Below, piece by piece: positions 25,082-34,280 of a DNA stretch of 64,000 nucleotides. Under the pieces are notes generated by a model. It saw nothing but the letters and a program-made list of their open reading frames with translations, did not search any database and was not told where the DNA came from. The first letter of the stretch is position 1, and the number at the start of each line of letters is the position of its first letter. The DNA comes from Clostridia bacterium (GTDB lineage: Bacteria > Bacillota > Clostridia > Oscillospirales > Acutalibacteraceae): positions 32,051 to 96,050 of the forward strand of contig JAFQON010000011.1 in NCBI GenBank assembly GCA_017403185.1, written 5' to 3'. Made by a program: the position numbers and the translations under genes.

Positions 25082-26629
25082 TTAGTTCTTATATTCCTTG
25101 AAATCCTTGTAGATTTCTTCAGTGTAAACATTGTTTTCGCTCTTGTCATGAAGAGGATACCAAACCTGAGCAAAGAAGGGGTTAACCTTTGCTTCATCGT
25201 CATATGCCCAGCGGAACTTCTTCTGCTCAGCCTTTTCAAGGCTTGAGGGAAGCTCTTCGGGGCACCAGTGACCGCCGCGAAGAACAAGGTTGGGTGACAT
25301 CATGAACTCGTGACCGTGTGCACACTTCCAAAGAACGGGAGTATACATATCAACAATTTCTGTTGCAAGGCATTCGCCGCCTCTGAAAGCAGCAGCCTTT
25401 TTGAGGTCTTCAATTGTGAGTGAATTGAAATCTTTGCTCTCATCGTAGCCGTGGTCAAGCACACGAGCTTCTGCAGGATTGTCATTGGGACGGTAAACAT
25501 TAACCTTGCTCCAATCGCTGCCGATAGCATCCCATTTCTCCTTTGAACCAACATAAGCGTTGATTCTGGGAGTAACATTGTTTTCTCTCCACCAAAGAGT
25601 ACCGTAAACGGGAGTTTTTGCAATCTTCTTCATTACAGGCTTAACTGCGAATGAGAAGGGCTTTGCAAGAAAAGCAAGCTTATAGAACCATTCAACCTTA
25701 TCCATCATGCTCTTGAAATACTGCTGAATGGGAACATTGGCACGGAAATGGAGGTAGTTCTCAAGAACATCTGAGTCAAGATACCACTGACCGTGGAAAT
25801 TACGGGTGATGAACCAATCGGGGTCAAAGAGCTTTTTGGGATCGCCGATACCAAGACCGTACTTGCCGAGAAGAAGCTCTTCAAATTCCATATTTGTGAT
25901 TCTGTATTCGGCGCCTGAACCGATGTTATAGAATCTTCTCCAGAACTCTTCGGGAACATCGTCACCGCAAACATTCACGAGAAGACGGCCTGAATCTTCA
26001 ACTGTTGCCCACTCAAGAACACCGTTGATAACAACATGGTACATAATAGGCTCCATGTTCTTGAGGATTTCAGGGTAAAGGATACCTGACTGACGGAGTG
26101 AAACCCAATGCTTAAGACCTGACTCTGCAAAAACAGATTCAGCAATAACCTTTGATGTTGCGTAGTGGTCATAAACGCTGATTTTGATGGGGTCGCCTGT
26201 ACGAGCCCAGTGGATGGGGTCATCTCTTTCGCCTGTTTCTGCAACAGTGCCGATGTAAACAACCTTGATATCGTCAGCGTTGGGCTGAGCCTTGACTGCA
26301 TTAACAATATTCTTTGCTGCGCCTACATTGGTCTTGATTGTGCCGATGGGATAATAGTCGGCTGAAGGTGAAACCATACCGCCTACATGAAGAACATAGT
26401 CTGCACCGGTTACGCATTCAAGAACGCTGTCATAATTTTTAAGGTCGCCCCAAACGATCTTAACTGAAGGATCGTTCATATAAGGAGCAAACTGCTTTCT
26501 GTTCTTTTCGCTGTCACGAAGAAGAACAACAATGTTGAACTTATCCTTTTTAGCGTAGAACTGGTTAAAGCCTTCCCAACCCATTGTACCCGAAGCACCG
26601 GTCAGGAACACGGTCTTTTTCTGTGCCAT
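25082..26629 (-). CDS. NAD-dependent epimerase/dehydratase with extra Cys/His C-terminal domain
   Basis: The 515-residue product starts at the ATG preceded by TTGGAGGAAATCGAA. Residues about 1-310 form an extended short-chain dehydrogenase: VFLTGASGTMGWEGF at 7-21 and the catalytic pair in YDHYATSK near 155-162. It should act on a nucleotide sugar or related compound. Residues about 340-515 are an extension not found in ordinary epimerases; it includes LWKCAHGHEF and GGHWCPEEL, resembling a small zinc ribbon with a C/H set. It is a single-gene unit between terminators. The job of the extension is unknown. Confidence 0.8.
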   Translation of the reverse strand: MAQKKTVFLTGASGTMGWEGFNQFYAKKDKFNIVVLLRDSEKNRKQFAPYMNDPSVKIVWGDLKNYDSVLECVTGADYVLHVGGMVSPSADYYPIGTIKTNVGAAKNIVNAVKAQPNADDIKVVYIGTVAETGERDDPIHWARTGDPIKISVYDHYATSKVIAESVFAESGLKHWVSLRQSGILYPEILKNMEPIMYHVVINGVLEWATVEDSGRLLVNVCGDDVPEEFWRRFYNIGSGAEYRITNMEFEELLLGKYGLGIGDPKKLFDPDWFITRNFHGQWYLDSDVLENYLHFRANVPIQQYFKSMMDKVEWFYKLAFLAKPFSFAVKPVMKKIAKTPVYGTLWWRENNVTPRINAYVGSKEKWDAIGSDWSKVNVYRPNDNPAEARVLDHGYDESKDFNSLTIEDLKKAAAFRGGECLATEIVDMYTPVLWKCAHGHEFMMSPNLVLRGGHWCPEELPSSLEKAEQKKFRWAYDDEAKVNPFFAQVWYPLHDKSENNVYTEEIYKDFKEYKN

Positions 26630-26743
26630 TTCGATTTCCTCCAAAAAATTTATTTTTCGCCAAAATGTAACAATATGATTTTATCACAAAAAAACATATA
26701 AATCAATATCGTTTTTAGAGTTATATGTTCATTTTTGTAACAA

Positions 26744-27667
26744 TCAGCCTACATTTAACATCTCTTTAACCATATTTTCAAGCATATACATTTCTTCTAT
26801 CTCTCTTTTGTTTGCTTCGGTGAAGAGAGAAGCATCCTTGACACGGCACTTATAACCGATGTCAACGCCGCAAAGGCCAAGGTGGTACTTTGCATTCACG
26901 GGATACATCTGGCATTCAGCAAGAGATGCGAAACCGAGGAAAGCCTGCATTTTCTCAGCCTTTTCGGGTTCAGCTTCAAAGTTTTTGCAAAGCCACGAAT
27001 AAAGCTCGGGGTGGAAGTTGCCCATAACACCTGAGAAGCCTGCACAGCCTGCCTTGAGCGACTCAAGAAGAATCGCTGAGTTTGCATTATAAATCTTAAG
27101 ACCGAGACCCTCGACAGCCTTGAGCTTTTCTTTGATTTCGCCGATGCGGCAGCAGGTATCCTTAAGGAATTTGAGCCTGCCGTCAAGAGCGCATTCCCTG
27201 AGAGTTTCGGGAGCCATAAGACGCTTGTAAGGATAAGGACATTCATAAATGCCGAGACCGATTTCGGGGATTGAGGAAACCATTTTGTGATAGTTTTTAA
27301 GGAAAACGGTGTCATCCTCATCCTGCTTTGCAAAACGGTTGGCAATAAATACATATGCGTCAATGCCCTCTGCTATAAACGCATTTGCTTCATATATCTG
27401 CCTGTCAAGCTCGTCTGCCGTGTGACCCGATGCAACAACGCTCATATCGGCAGGCTTGTTTTTCATAATGAATTTAAGAAGCTCAAGTCTCTCCTCAAAA
27501 GAAAGGAAGAAAATTTCGCTTGACTGACAAATTGCAAAAATGCCGTCAACTCCCTTGTCATGATACCACTCAAGCATTTTGAGAACGCCGTTATAATCGA
27601 TTCTGTTATCTTCCGTAAAAGGGGTTACCATTGTCGGGTAAACACCATCGGGAATATTCTTTATCAT
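26744..27667 (-). CDS. DapA/NanA-family aldolase (dihydrodipicolinate synthase-like)
   Basis: The 307-residue protein is a class I aldolase of the DapA/N-acetylneuraminate lyase superfamily. PTMVTPFTEDNRIDY starts the barrel, IYECPYPYKR has the catalytic Tyr, and GRLKFLKDTCC contains the Schiff-base Lys. It departs from the biosynthetic dapA in this window: the GTTGEG motif is replaced by CQSSEIFFLS. It is therefore more likely a catabolic lyase for a sugar acid. Neuraminate is one option, given two sialidase-like proteins, but no nanE, nanK or sialic acid transporter is near. Confidence 0.8.
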   Translation of the reverse strand: MIKNIPDGVYPTMVTPFTEDNRIDYNGVLKMLEWYHDKGVDGIFAICQSSEIFFLSFEERLELLKFIMKNKPADMSVVASGHTADELDRQIYEANAFIAEGIDAYVFIANRFAKQDEDDTVFLKNYHKMVSSIPEIGLGIYECPYPYKRLMAPETLRECALDGRLKFLKDTCCRIGEIKEKLKAVEGLGLKIYNANSAILLESLKAGCAGFSGVMGNFHPELYSWLCKNFEAEPEKAEKMQAFLGFASLAECQMYPVNAKYHLGLCGVDIGYKCRVKDASLFTEANKREIEEMYMLENMVKEMLNVG

Positions 27668-27695
27668 TTCTTTCAGTCACTCCAAAAATTAAAAT

Positions 27696-27719
27696 AATGC
27701 GGCAGATATCTACCGCATT
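27696..27719 (-). terminator. Terminator of the spoIIA operon
   Basis: AATGCGG and CCGCATT form a 7-pair stem after sigF; the following minus-strand bases are T-rich (ATTTTAATTTTT). Confidence 0.65.
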
Positions 27720-27752
27720 TAAGTTTAATATTTATGCACTGATTTGTCAATG

Positions 27753-28418
27753 CTATGTGGTCAATTTTTTTCTTATTTGTTCAAGAATAACCTTTTCCCG
27801 CCTTGAAACCTGCACCTGAGTCATACCGAGCCTGACTGCGGTTTTGGATTGAGTAAGTCCGCCGTAATACCTCAGCTCAATCATCTCTCTGTCCCGCCCG
27901 TCAAGAGATTCAAGCACCTGCCTGAGTGCAAGAAAATCTGATATCTCATCTTCGGGCGAATTAACCGGAATATCGAGCTGCCCCTCTCCGTCCTCGGAAG
28001 CGGTAAGCGAAACGGCAGGCATGGATGCGTTAAGCAGCATCGCCGCCTCGGCAGCCTCTATGCCAAGGCTTTCGGCAAGTTCGCTTATCGTGGGCTCTCT
28101 GCCAAGCTCAACAGCAATTTCTTCCTTTCTTTTAACAGCGACTCTTGATTTTTCTTTGACAGCCCGTCCGACCTTGACCGTTCCACCGTCACGGAAAATC
28201 CGCTTGATTTCTCCGAGAATCACAGGCACAGCGTAGGTTGAAAAAGAAAAACCTCTTGACGCATCAAAATTGTCAGCCGCCTTTATAAGACCCACGCAGC
28301 CTGCCTGAAACATATCATCGTATTCCGCTCCCCTGCCCTTAAAACGGTTTGCGCAGGCATAAACAAGGCCGAGATTATCTTCAACAAGCTTGTTTCTCTC
28401 AACCTTGGATTCAATCAT
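27753..28418 (-). CDS. sigF: RNA polymerase sigma-F factor
   Basis: This is the forespore-specific sigma factor (221 residues). Region 2 reads LVEDNLGLVYACANRFKGRGAEYDDMFQAGCVGLIKAADNFD, region 3 includes VKEKSRVAVKRKEEIAVELGREPTISELAE, and region 4 ends in LTQSKTAVRLGMTQVQVSRREK. The ATG at 28418 overlaps the end of spoIIAB by 8 bases, implying coupled translation; an in-frame extension upstream would run antisense-free but inside spoIIAB and has no support. Third gene of spoIIAA-AB-AC. Confidence 0.96.
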   Translation of the reverse strand: MIESKVERNKLVEDNLGLVYACANRFKGRGAEYDDMFQAGCVGLIKAADNFDASRGFSFSTYAVPVILGEIKRIFRDGGTVKVGRAVKEKSRVAVKRKEEIAVELGREPTISELAESLGIEAAEAAMLLNASMPAVSLTASEDGEGQLDIPVNSPEDEISDFLALRQVLESLDGRDREMIELRYYGGLTQSKTAVRLGMTQVQVSRREKVILEQIRKKLTT

Positions 28419-28854
28419 TTTCCGCACCGCGTGAGCTGAACTTTTTTTCAAGAACAACCGTTGTTCCTTTACCCGGCTTTGACAAAACTCTGATTTTGTC
28501 GCAGAAGCTTTCCATAACAGCAAAGCCGAGACCCGCTCTTTCTCCGCCGGAAGTGGTAAAAAGCGGCTCCATTGCCTGCTTAATATTTTCGATTCCGCAG
28601 CCCTTGTCTTTTATTCTGACTCTGAACAATCTGTTTTCATAAATCGTTGCGGTTATATGGATTTTGCCCACATTTTCGGGATATGCGTGAACAATGCAGT
28701 TTGTAACCGCTTCGCTGACTGCTGTTTTTATATCTGAAATTTCTTCAATATTCGGGTCAAGCTGAGCTGCAAAGGCTGCAACCGCCGCTCTTGCAAACGC
28801 TTCATTTACCGAGCGGCTTTCAATCTGCAGTTTCATTTCATTAATGGGTTTCAT
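28411..28854 (-). CDS. spoIIAB: Anti-sigma-F factor (serine kinase) SpoIIAB
   Basis: The 147-residue GHKL-type kinase binds and inhibits sigma-F and phosphorylates SpoIIAA. The ATP-binding boxes are in order: N box SEAVTNCIVHAYP (47-59), G1 DKGCGIE (83-89) and G2 GERAGLGFAVMES (104-116). It starts 4 bases after spoIIAA and overlaps sigF. Confidence 0.96.
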   Translation of the reverse strand: MKPINEMKLQIESRSVNEAFARAAVAAFAAQLDPNIEEISDIKTAVSEAVTNCIVHAYPENVGKIHITATIYENRLFRVRIKDKGCGIENIKQAMEPLFTTSGGERAGLGFAVMESFCDKIRVLSKPGKGTTVVLEKKFSSRGAEND

Positions 28855-28858
28855 TATT

Positions 28859-29176
28859 TCACTTCCTTTTTCTTTTTAAAGTTACAAGCTTTTCGAGCCC
28901 TGCAAGCTGCATCATGGAATAAAGCCTGCCCGAGAGATTGATTACCTCAACATTTCCGCCGTAGCTTTCAACTATTTTGTATCTTCCGAGAACAAAGCCG
29001 ATTCCCGAGCTGTCCATAAAAGTGACATCACCGAAATCGAGGCGTACAGTCGGCGTTAAAGATGACTGAATCGCTTCATCCGCCTCAAGCCTGAAAACTG
29101 CGGCATTATGATGGTCAATTTCTCCCGTAAGCTCAATTGTCAACCGCATTGGTTCCGCTGTAATTCTGATTGCCAT
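28859..29176 (-). CDS. spoIIAA: Anti-sigma-F factor antagonist SpoIIAA
   Basis: The 105-residue STAS-domain protein frees sigma-F when unphosphorylated. The phosphorylated serine is in TFMDSSGIGFVLGRY (Ser56/57). LTGEIDHHNA near 17-26 is the usual first part of the domain. The ribosome site is AAGGAGTG. The gene begins only 24 bases after the folC terminator hairpin, so the operon promoter must overlap or precede that hairpin; I could not pick a convincing sigma-H promoter. Confidence 0.95.
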   Translation of the reverse strand: MAIRITAEPMRLTIELTGEIDHHNAAVFRLEADEAIQSSLTPTVRLDFGDVTFMDSSGIGFVLGRYKIVESYGGNVEVINLSGRLYSMMQLAGLEKLVTLKRKRK

Positions 29177-29199
29177 TTTTTCACTCCTTAAAATTTAAA

Positions 29200-29226
29200 A
29201 ATCCCTTATCAACAAGGATAAGGGAT
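29200..29226 (-). terminator. Terminator after folC
   Basis: ATCCCTTATC and GATAAGGGAT form a 10-pair stem with a 6-base loop and T-rich continuation. It lies in the leader of spoIIAA. Confidence 0.75.
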
Positions 29227-29261
29227 TGATTATAAAAAAATTGTTGAATTGTAATACTGAT

Positions 29262-30539
29262 TTAAAAATTAATAAGAATGTCTCTGACTTCGCCCGCAAG
29301 GTAAAATGAGCCGCACACAATCAGCGCATCGTCCGACTGCAGAATATTGTGAGCCGCCGTTATCGCCTTTGAAGGCTCAGGAATATCATAGCAGTTTCTG
29401 CAATATGCTTTTGCGTTTTCGGAAAGTTCAGCACTGCTCATTGCTCTGGGCACATCTGCCTTTGTTGCAATAAATGTATCTGCATAGCGGGCAACCATTG
29501 AAAGATATGCCGAAAAATCCTTATCAGCCATCATTGAGCTGACCATAATAATCCTTTTGCCGCAAAGATGCTTTTCAATAAAACCAGAGAGCACGGCGGC
29601 ACAGCCTTCGTTATGACCACCGTCAAGAATCACAACAGGCTTTTTCTTTATAAGCTCTGTTCTTGCAGGCATGGCAGATGCCTCAATACCCGTTGCAACT
29701 GCTTCATCAGAAATATGAATTCCGAGCCTTGAAAGAGAACGCACAGCCTCGATTGCGGTGCACGCATTATAAACCATATGCTCACCTGCAAGAGGAAGGG
29801 TAAACTCAACACCGTCATACACGGCAACGGTGCCTTCAAGACGCTCTTCAACTGTTTTCAAACGGCTCACATCGGGAATTCGCAGCGAATTGCATTTTTC
29901 ATCGCAGGTTTTTTTGATTATTTCCATTGCATTTTCATCCTGAAAAGGATAAGCCACTGTTTCCGCCCCGAACTTGATTATGCCGCATTTTTCTGCTGCG
30001 ATTTCTTCAATGGTATCGCCGAGAATTGCCGTGTGGTCAAGCGATATGCTTGTTATAACGCTTACAAAGGGAGCAAGAATTACATTTGTTGAATCAAGCC
30101 TTCCGCCAAGGCCGACCTCAAGCACGACAAAATCACACTTTTTCTTTTCAAAATACAAAAATGCAGCAGCGGTGACAGCCTCAAATTCCGTTGGCTGAAT
30201 ACCCTGAACCGACAGATTATCAATGGCATTCTTCACTTTTTCAACACATTCGGCAAGCTCGTTCTTTTCAATCATGTTGCCGTTATACTGAATGCGCTCT
30301 CTGAAATCGGTTACATACGGTGAAATAAACAGACCGGTATCATACCCGCTCTTACGAAGAATGTTGGATATCATCGTTGAGGTTGAGCCCTTGCCGTTTG
30401 TGCCTGCAACATGAATAACCTTAAGCTTATCCTGAGGGTTGCCGAGCTCACGGCAGAGCGCCCGTATGCGCTCCATGCCGGGCTTTATACCGAATTTTTC
30501 AAGAGAATGGATATATTCTATTGCTTCGTTACAATTCAT
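29262..30539 (-). CDS. folC: Folylpolyglutamate synthase / dihydrofolate synthase
   Basis: The 425-residue Mur-ligase-type enzyme adds glutamate to folates. The P-loop VIHVAGTNGKGSTSTMISN is at about 40-58, FISPYVTDFRERI at 71-83, and the conserved VLEVGLGGRLDSTNV near 140-154. The C-terminal domain includes PVVILDGGHNEGCA. It follows valS, separated by a terminator, an order common in clostridia. Confidence 0.95.
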   Translation of the reverse strand: MNCNEAIEYIHSLEKFGIKPGMERIRALCRELGNPQDKLKVIHVAGTNGKGSTSTMISNILRKSGYDTGLFISPYVTDFRERIQYNGNMIEKNELAECVEKVKNAIDNLSVQGIQPTEFEAVTAAAFLYFEKKKCDFVVLEVGLGGRLDSTNVILAPFVSVITSISLDHTAILGDTIEEIAAEKCGIIKFGAETVAYPFQDENAMEIIKKTCDEKCNSLRIPDVSRLKTVEERLEGTVAVYDGVEFTLPLAGEHMVYNACTAIEAVRSLSRLGIHISDEAVATGIEASAMPARTELIKKKPVVILDGGHNEGCAAVLSGFIEKHLCGKRIIMVSSMMADKDFSAYLSMVARYADTFIATKADVPRAMSSAELSENAKAYCRNCYDIPEPSKAITAAHNILQSDDALIVCGSFYLAGEVRDILINF

Positions 30540-30552
30540 TTTTCCACCTGCT

Positions 30553-30580
30553 AAAAAGACGGCGGGAGCAAGCCCCCGCC
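30553..30580 (-). terminator. Terminator after valS
   Basis: GGCGGGGGCTTGCTCCCGCC folds as a hairpin on the minus strand, followed by GTCTTTTT. Confidence 0.8.
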
Positions 30581-30587
30581 TGATTTA

Positions 30588-33281
30588 TTAACCTAATTTT
30601 GCGATGCTTTCTTTAAGCATTGCAATCTTTTCCGAATATTTTGCTGCCTGCTCACGCTGTGCCGCAACAACATTCGCGGGAGCCTTTGCAACAAAGTTTT
30701 CGTTCGAAAGCTTGTTGTTTACAAAGTCAAGATCCTTCTGCACTGCTGCAAGTTCCTTGTTGAGCCTTGCTTTTTCAGCCTCAAAGTCAACAAGCTCGCC
30801 CATGGGAATATAAATCTTTGCGTCCTGAGTAACAATGCAAACCGCACCGTCAAGCTCAAAAGCATCAGCAACCTCAACCTCGGAAGCACTTGCAAGCTTC
30901 TGCATGAATACTCCGCCCTGCTCAAAGGTTGACTTGTGAACGGTTGCAATGTAAACCTTTGCCTTCTTTGAAGGAGGAACATTCATTTCAGCTCTGCGGT
31001 TACGGATTGCACGAACGGCAGTCATAATTCTTTCCATTTCAGCTTCCTCTGCTGCAAACGAAAGTGCCTCATCATATTCGGGCCATGCCGAAATCATGAT
31101 TGATTCGCCGTCATGAGGAATTGTCTGCCAGATTTCTTCTGTGATGAAGGGCATGAAGGGATGAAGAAGCTTGAGAATCTTATCCATTACCCAAACAAGA
31201 ACCTGCTTTGCGGTCTGCGCCTCATCGCCGCCCTTCTGAAGACGGATTTTCGCAATTTCAATATACCAATCGCAGAATACATCCCAGATGAAATCATAAA
31301 GCTTTGCGATTGCAACGCCGAGCTCAAACTTATCAAGGTTATCGGTTACTTCCTTTGCAAGCTTATTTACAAGGCTGATAACCCACTTATCTTCAAGTGC
31401 AAGATTTGCGGGAAGCTCGCAGGGAATTTCATCATCACCGATATTCATAAGAATAAATCTTGACGCATTCCAGAGCTTGTTTGCGAAGTTACGGCTTGCA
31501 CTTACCTTTTCATCGGAGAAACGCATATCGTTACCGGGGCTGTTACCCGTTGCAAGAGTAAGTCTGAGAGCATCAGCACCGTACTGATCAATAATTTCAA
31601 GCGGATCAATGCCGTTGCCGAGTGACTTTGACATTTTTCTGCCGAGAGCATCTCTCACAAGACCGTGGATAAGAACGGTGTTGAAGGGAACCTGACCTGT
31701 GTATTCAAGAGCAGAGAATATCATACGGCTTACCCAGAAACCGATGATATCATAGCCTGTAACAAGTGTGCTTGTGGGATAATAGTGCTTGAGGTCCTCT
31801 GTTTCATCGGGCCAGCCGAGAGTTGAGAACGGCCAGAGAGCGGATGAGAACCATGTATCAAGAGTGTCGCCGTCCTGCTCAATATTCTTACTCGAGCAGT
31901 GCGGGCAGCAATCAATATCTGTCTTTGAAACGGTAGTCATGCCGCAATCGTCGCAGTACCATGCAGGAATTCTGTGACCCCACCAGAGCTGACGGGAGAT
32001 ACACCAATCACGGGTGCCTCTCATCCAGTTCATATAGTTCTTTGTGAAACGCTCGGGAACAAATACGGTTTCGCCCTTTTCAACAGCTTCAATAGCGGGC
32101 TTTGCAAGGGGCTCCATGCGAACGAACCACTGCTTTGAAATCATAGGCTCAATTGTTGAGTGGCAGCGGTAACAGGTGCCTACCTCATGCTTAAGAGGCT
32201 CAATATTCTTGATATATCCGCCTGCTTCAAGGTCTTCAAGGATCGCCTTGCGGGCTTCAAAAGTGGTCATTCCCGCATATTTGCCGCAGTCAAGAACCTC
32301 GGGTTCATCCGCCGCAGCCTTTCCGCTTGCGACAAGCTCATCATAAACAGCCTTGTCAGCCGCACCCGTCATATGACCGTCATAGGTAAATGTTCTTACC
32401 ATAGGCAGATTGTGGCGCTTGCCAACCTCAAAGTCATTGGGGTCATGGGCAGGAGTAATTTTAACAACGCCTGTTCCCTTTGTCATATCTGCGTGCTCGT
32501 CGCAAACGATGGGAATTTCTTTGTTGAGAAGAGGAAGAATTACATGACAGCCGTGAAGGTGGGCATATCTTTCATCCTCTGCATTGATTGCAACAGCGGT
32601 ATCGCCGAGCATTGTTTCGGGTCTGGTAGTGGCAAGCTCGAGCTGCTCACCTGTTTCTTTAACGGTATAAAGAAGATGCCAGAAGTTGCCGTCCTGCTCA
32701 CTGTATTCAACCTCAGCATCGGAAATCGATGTCTGACAATGAGTGCACCAGTTAACCATTCTGTTGCCTCTGTAGATGAGGTCTTTTTCATAAAGCCTTA
32801 CAAAAACCTCACGAACAGCCCTGCTGCAGCCTTCATCAAGAGTAAAACGCTCTCTGTCCCAGTCGCAGGAAGAGCCCATCTTCTTGAGCTGTTCAATAAT
32901 GCGACCGCCGTATTTTTCTTTCCAATCCCATGCACGAACGAGGAAGCCTTCTCTGCCGAGGTCTTCTTTTGTAACGCCCTCAGCCTTCATTGCTTCAACA
33001 ATCTTTGCTTCGGTGGCAATTGAAGCGTGGTCGGTGCCGGGAAGCCAGAGTGTGTCATAACCCTGCATTCTTCTGTAACGGATAAGAATATCCTGAAGAG
33101 TGTTATCAAGGGCGTGACCCATATGAAGCTGACCTGTGATATTGGGAGGCGGAATAACTATTGTGTAGGGCTTTTTGTCATTTTCTGTTTTGGCATGGAA
33201 ATACTTTCCCTTAAGCCAGAAATCATAAATACGATCTTCAACATTTTTGGGGTCGTACTGCTTGGCAAGCTCTTTTGCCAT
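30588..33281 (-). CDS. valS: Valyl-tRNA synthetase
   Basis: The 897-residue class I synthetase charges tRNA-Val. HIGH is in PPPNITGQLHMGHALDN (about 43-59) and KMSKS in GRKMSKSLGN (about 525-534). The CP1 editing domain includes TTRPETMLGDTA. A CxxC pair set (CDDCGMTT...CCPHC) near 415-440 suggests a zinc site, and the end (about 830-897) is the usual tRNA-binding coiled coil. It is preceded by a T-box leader that couples expression to uncharged tRNA-Val. Confidence 0.98.
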   Translation of the reverse strand: MAKELAKQYDPKNVEDRIYDFWLKGKYFHAKTENDKKPYTIVIPPPNITGQLHMGHALDNTLQDILIRYRRMQGYDTLWLPGTDHASIATEAKIVEAMKAEGVTKEDLGREGFLVRAWDWKEKYGGRIIEQLKKMGSSCDWDRERFTLDEGCSRAVREVFVRLYEKDLIYRGNRMVNWCTHCQTSISDAEVEYSEQDGNFWHLLYTVKETGEQLELATTRPETMLGDTAVAINAEDERYAHLHGCHVILPLLNKEIPIVCDEHADMTKGTGVVKITPAHDPNDFEVGKRHNLPMVRTFTYDGHMTGAADKAVYDELVASGKAAADEPEVLDCGKYAGMTTFEARKAILEDLEAGGYIKNIEPLKHEVGTCYRCHSTIEPMISKQWFVRMEPLAKPAIEAVEKGETVFVPERFTKNYMNWMRGTRDWCISRQLWWGHRIPAWYCDDCGMTTVSKTDIDCCPHCSSKNIEQDGDTLDTWFSSALWPFSTLGWPDETEDLKHYYPTSTLVTGYDIIGFWVSRMIFSALEYTGQVPFNTVLIHGLVRDALGRKMSKSLGNGIDPLEIIDQYGADALRLTLATGNSPGNDMRFSDEKVSASRNFANKLWNASRFILMNIGDDEIPCELPANLALEDKWVISLVNKLAKEVTDNLDKFELGVAIAKLYDFIWDVFCDWYIEIAKIRLQKGGDEAQTAKQVLVWVMDKILKLLHPFMPFITEEIWQTIPHDGESIMISAWPEYDEALSFAAEEAEMERIMTAVRAIRNRRAEMNVPPSKKAKVYIATVHKSTFEQGGVFMQKLASASEVEVADAFELDGAVCIVTQDAKIYIPMGELVDFEAEKARLNKELAAVQKDLDFVNNKLSNENFVAKAPANVVAAQREQAAKYSEKIAMLKESIAKLG

Positions 33282-33313
33282 AAGAAATCATCCTTTCTTC
33301 TTTGTGAGACAAT

Positions 33314-33590
33314 AAAAAAATCGCCTCACGGATTTAAAATAAATCAATGAGACGAGTAAATATACCCGCGGTACCACTCAAATTGCACAATACTGTGCCG
33401 CTCTTTGGGCTCTGACAAGCCCTATGCGTTAACGCAGCAATCACGGAAAGGTTCTACTGATGCAAAAAGCACTTTCTTCCTTTCGGTTCAGGGGCTACAA
33501 CAGGCATCTGCCGCTCATCGGCTTTACACCAACCGCCGACTCTCTTGAGAGCACATTTATGCCGCCCTCCCCGTCAAAACCTTTATATTG
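33314..33590 (-). promoter_or_regulatory. T-box leader of valS (specifier GUA, valine)
   Basis: The minus-strand RNA contains the T-box core AATTTGAGTGGTACCGCGG (33384-33366), the AGAGAG...GGTTGGTG motifs of stem I (about 33546-33525), and a terminator hairpin CGTCTCATTGATTT/AAATCCGTGAGGCG (33354-33322) followed by seven U. In stem I, flanking helices GGCAT/ATGCC and GGGG/CCCC leave TGTTGTAG on the 3' side; the codon next to the conserved purine is GTA (33498-33496), a valine codon. Uncharged tRNA-Val should pair here and stabilise the antiterminator. Confidence 0.93.
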
Positions 33591-33600
33591 AATTTTGTTT

Positions 33601-33629
33601 ATTTTAACATAGAACAAAATTATTGTCAA
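33601..33629 (-). promoter_or_regulatory. Promoter of the valS T-box transcript
   Basis: A perfect TTGACA (33629-33624) and TAAAAT (33606-33601) are 17 bases apart, just upstream of stem I of the T-box. Confidence 0.75.
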
Positions 33630-33649
33630 TATAAATAATAGAGAGAATT

Positions 33650-34276
33650 TCAGTGTTTTTTCAGCTTACATTCAGCAACATATCTGAATAAATCCGCCGC
33701 AACAAAGTATTCTCTCACAAATCTTTTGTAAGATTCGGCGGGAGTGGGGCTGCTGACCTTGCCTATATTCACAAATCCGCAGTTTTTGGCAATAACAGAA
33801 GCTCTGAAAATATGGTAATCCGAAGAAAGAAACGCTGCTTTAACATTTGAAATATCTTTACCCGAATGAGCTTTGATTATTTCGGATGCAAACTCAAAAT
33901 TCTCAACTGTGGTTGTGGATTTATCTTCAAGAATTATTCTTTCTTCGTCAATCCCCTGCTCAACAAGGTAATCCGCAATAATGCGGGCTTCGGACTTTTT
34001 CTGCTCCGGTCTGAAGCAGCCGCCGCAGGGAATCACAAAGCAATCTTTGTTCTCATTCAGGTATTCCGCCGCAGATTTCATGCGCTGAAGAAGCTGAGGG
34101 CTCGGAGTATCAGCGCCGAAAACATTGCCGCCGAGCACCATAAGATAATCGCAGCCGTCACGGTGATTTTTCTTTGCTTCATTAATAACAAAAGGCATAT
34201 ATGCACCTGCCGTGAGAGCAAAATACCCGCCGACCATACCTGCTGCACCCAGAATTACTTTTGATACCGTTTTCAT
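33650..34276 (-). CDS. YdcF/SanA-like (DUF218) protein
   Basis: The 208-residue protein has a hydrophobic N-terminal segment (about 7-30) and a DUF218 domain: LMVLGGNVFGADTPSPQLLQRM, the acidic SEARIIADYLVEQGI, ILEDKSTTTVENFEFA and AAFLSSDYHIFRAS. The family is linked to envelope polymers but the reaction is not settled. Its ATG is 4 bases past the alpha/beta hydrolase stop, so the two are co-transcribed. Confidence 0.85.
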   Translation of the reverse strand: MKTVSKVILGAAGMVGGYFALTAGAYMPFVINEAKKNHRDGCDYLMVLGGNVFGADTPSPQLLQRMKSAAEYLNENKDCFVIPCGGCFRPEQKKSEARIIADYLVEQGIDEERIILEDKSTTTVENFEFASEIIKAHSGKDISNVKAAFLSSDYHIFRASVIAKNCGFVNIGKVSSPTPAESYKRFVREYFVAADLFRYVAECKLKKH

Positions 34277-34280
34277 TTTA

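Noticed and set aside
26744-27667. A complete sialic acid catabolic cluster (NanA-like aldolase plus sialidase-like proteins)
   Set aside because: No nanE, nanK, nagA/nagB or sialic acid transporter is next to these genes, the sialidase-like proteins lack the arginine motif, and the genes are scattered.
33301-33600. Small protein or tRNA gene in the gap before valS
   Set aside because: The stretch is fully explained by the T-box leader; no tRNA cloverleaf was seen.
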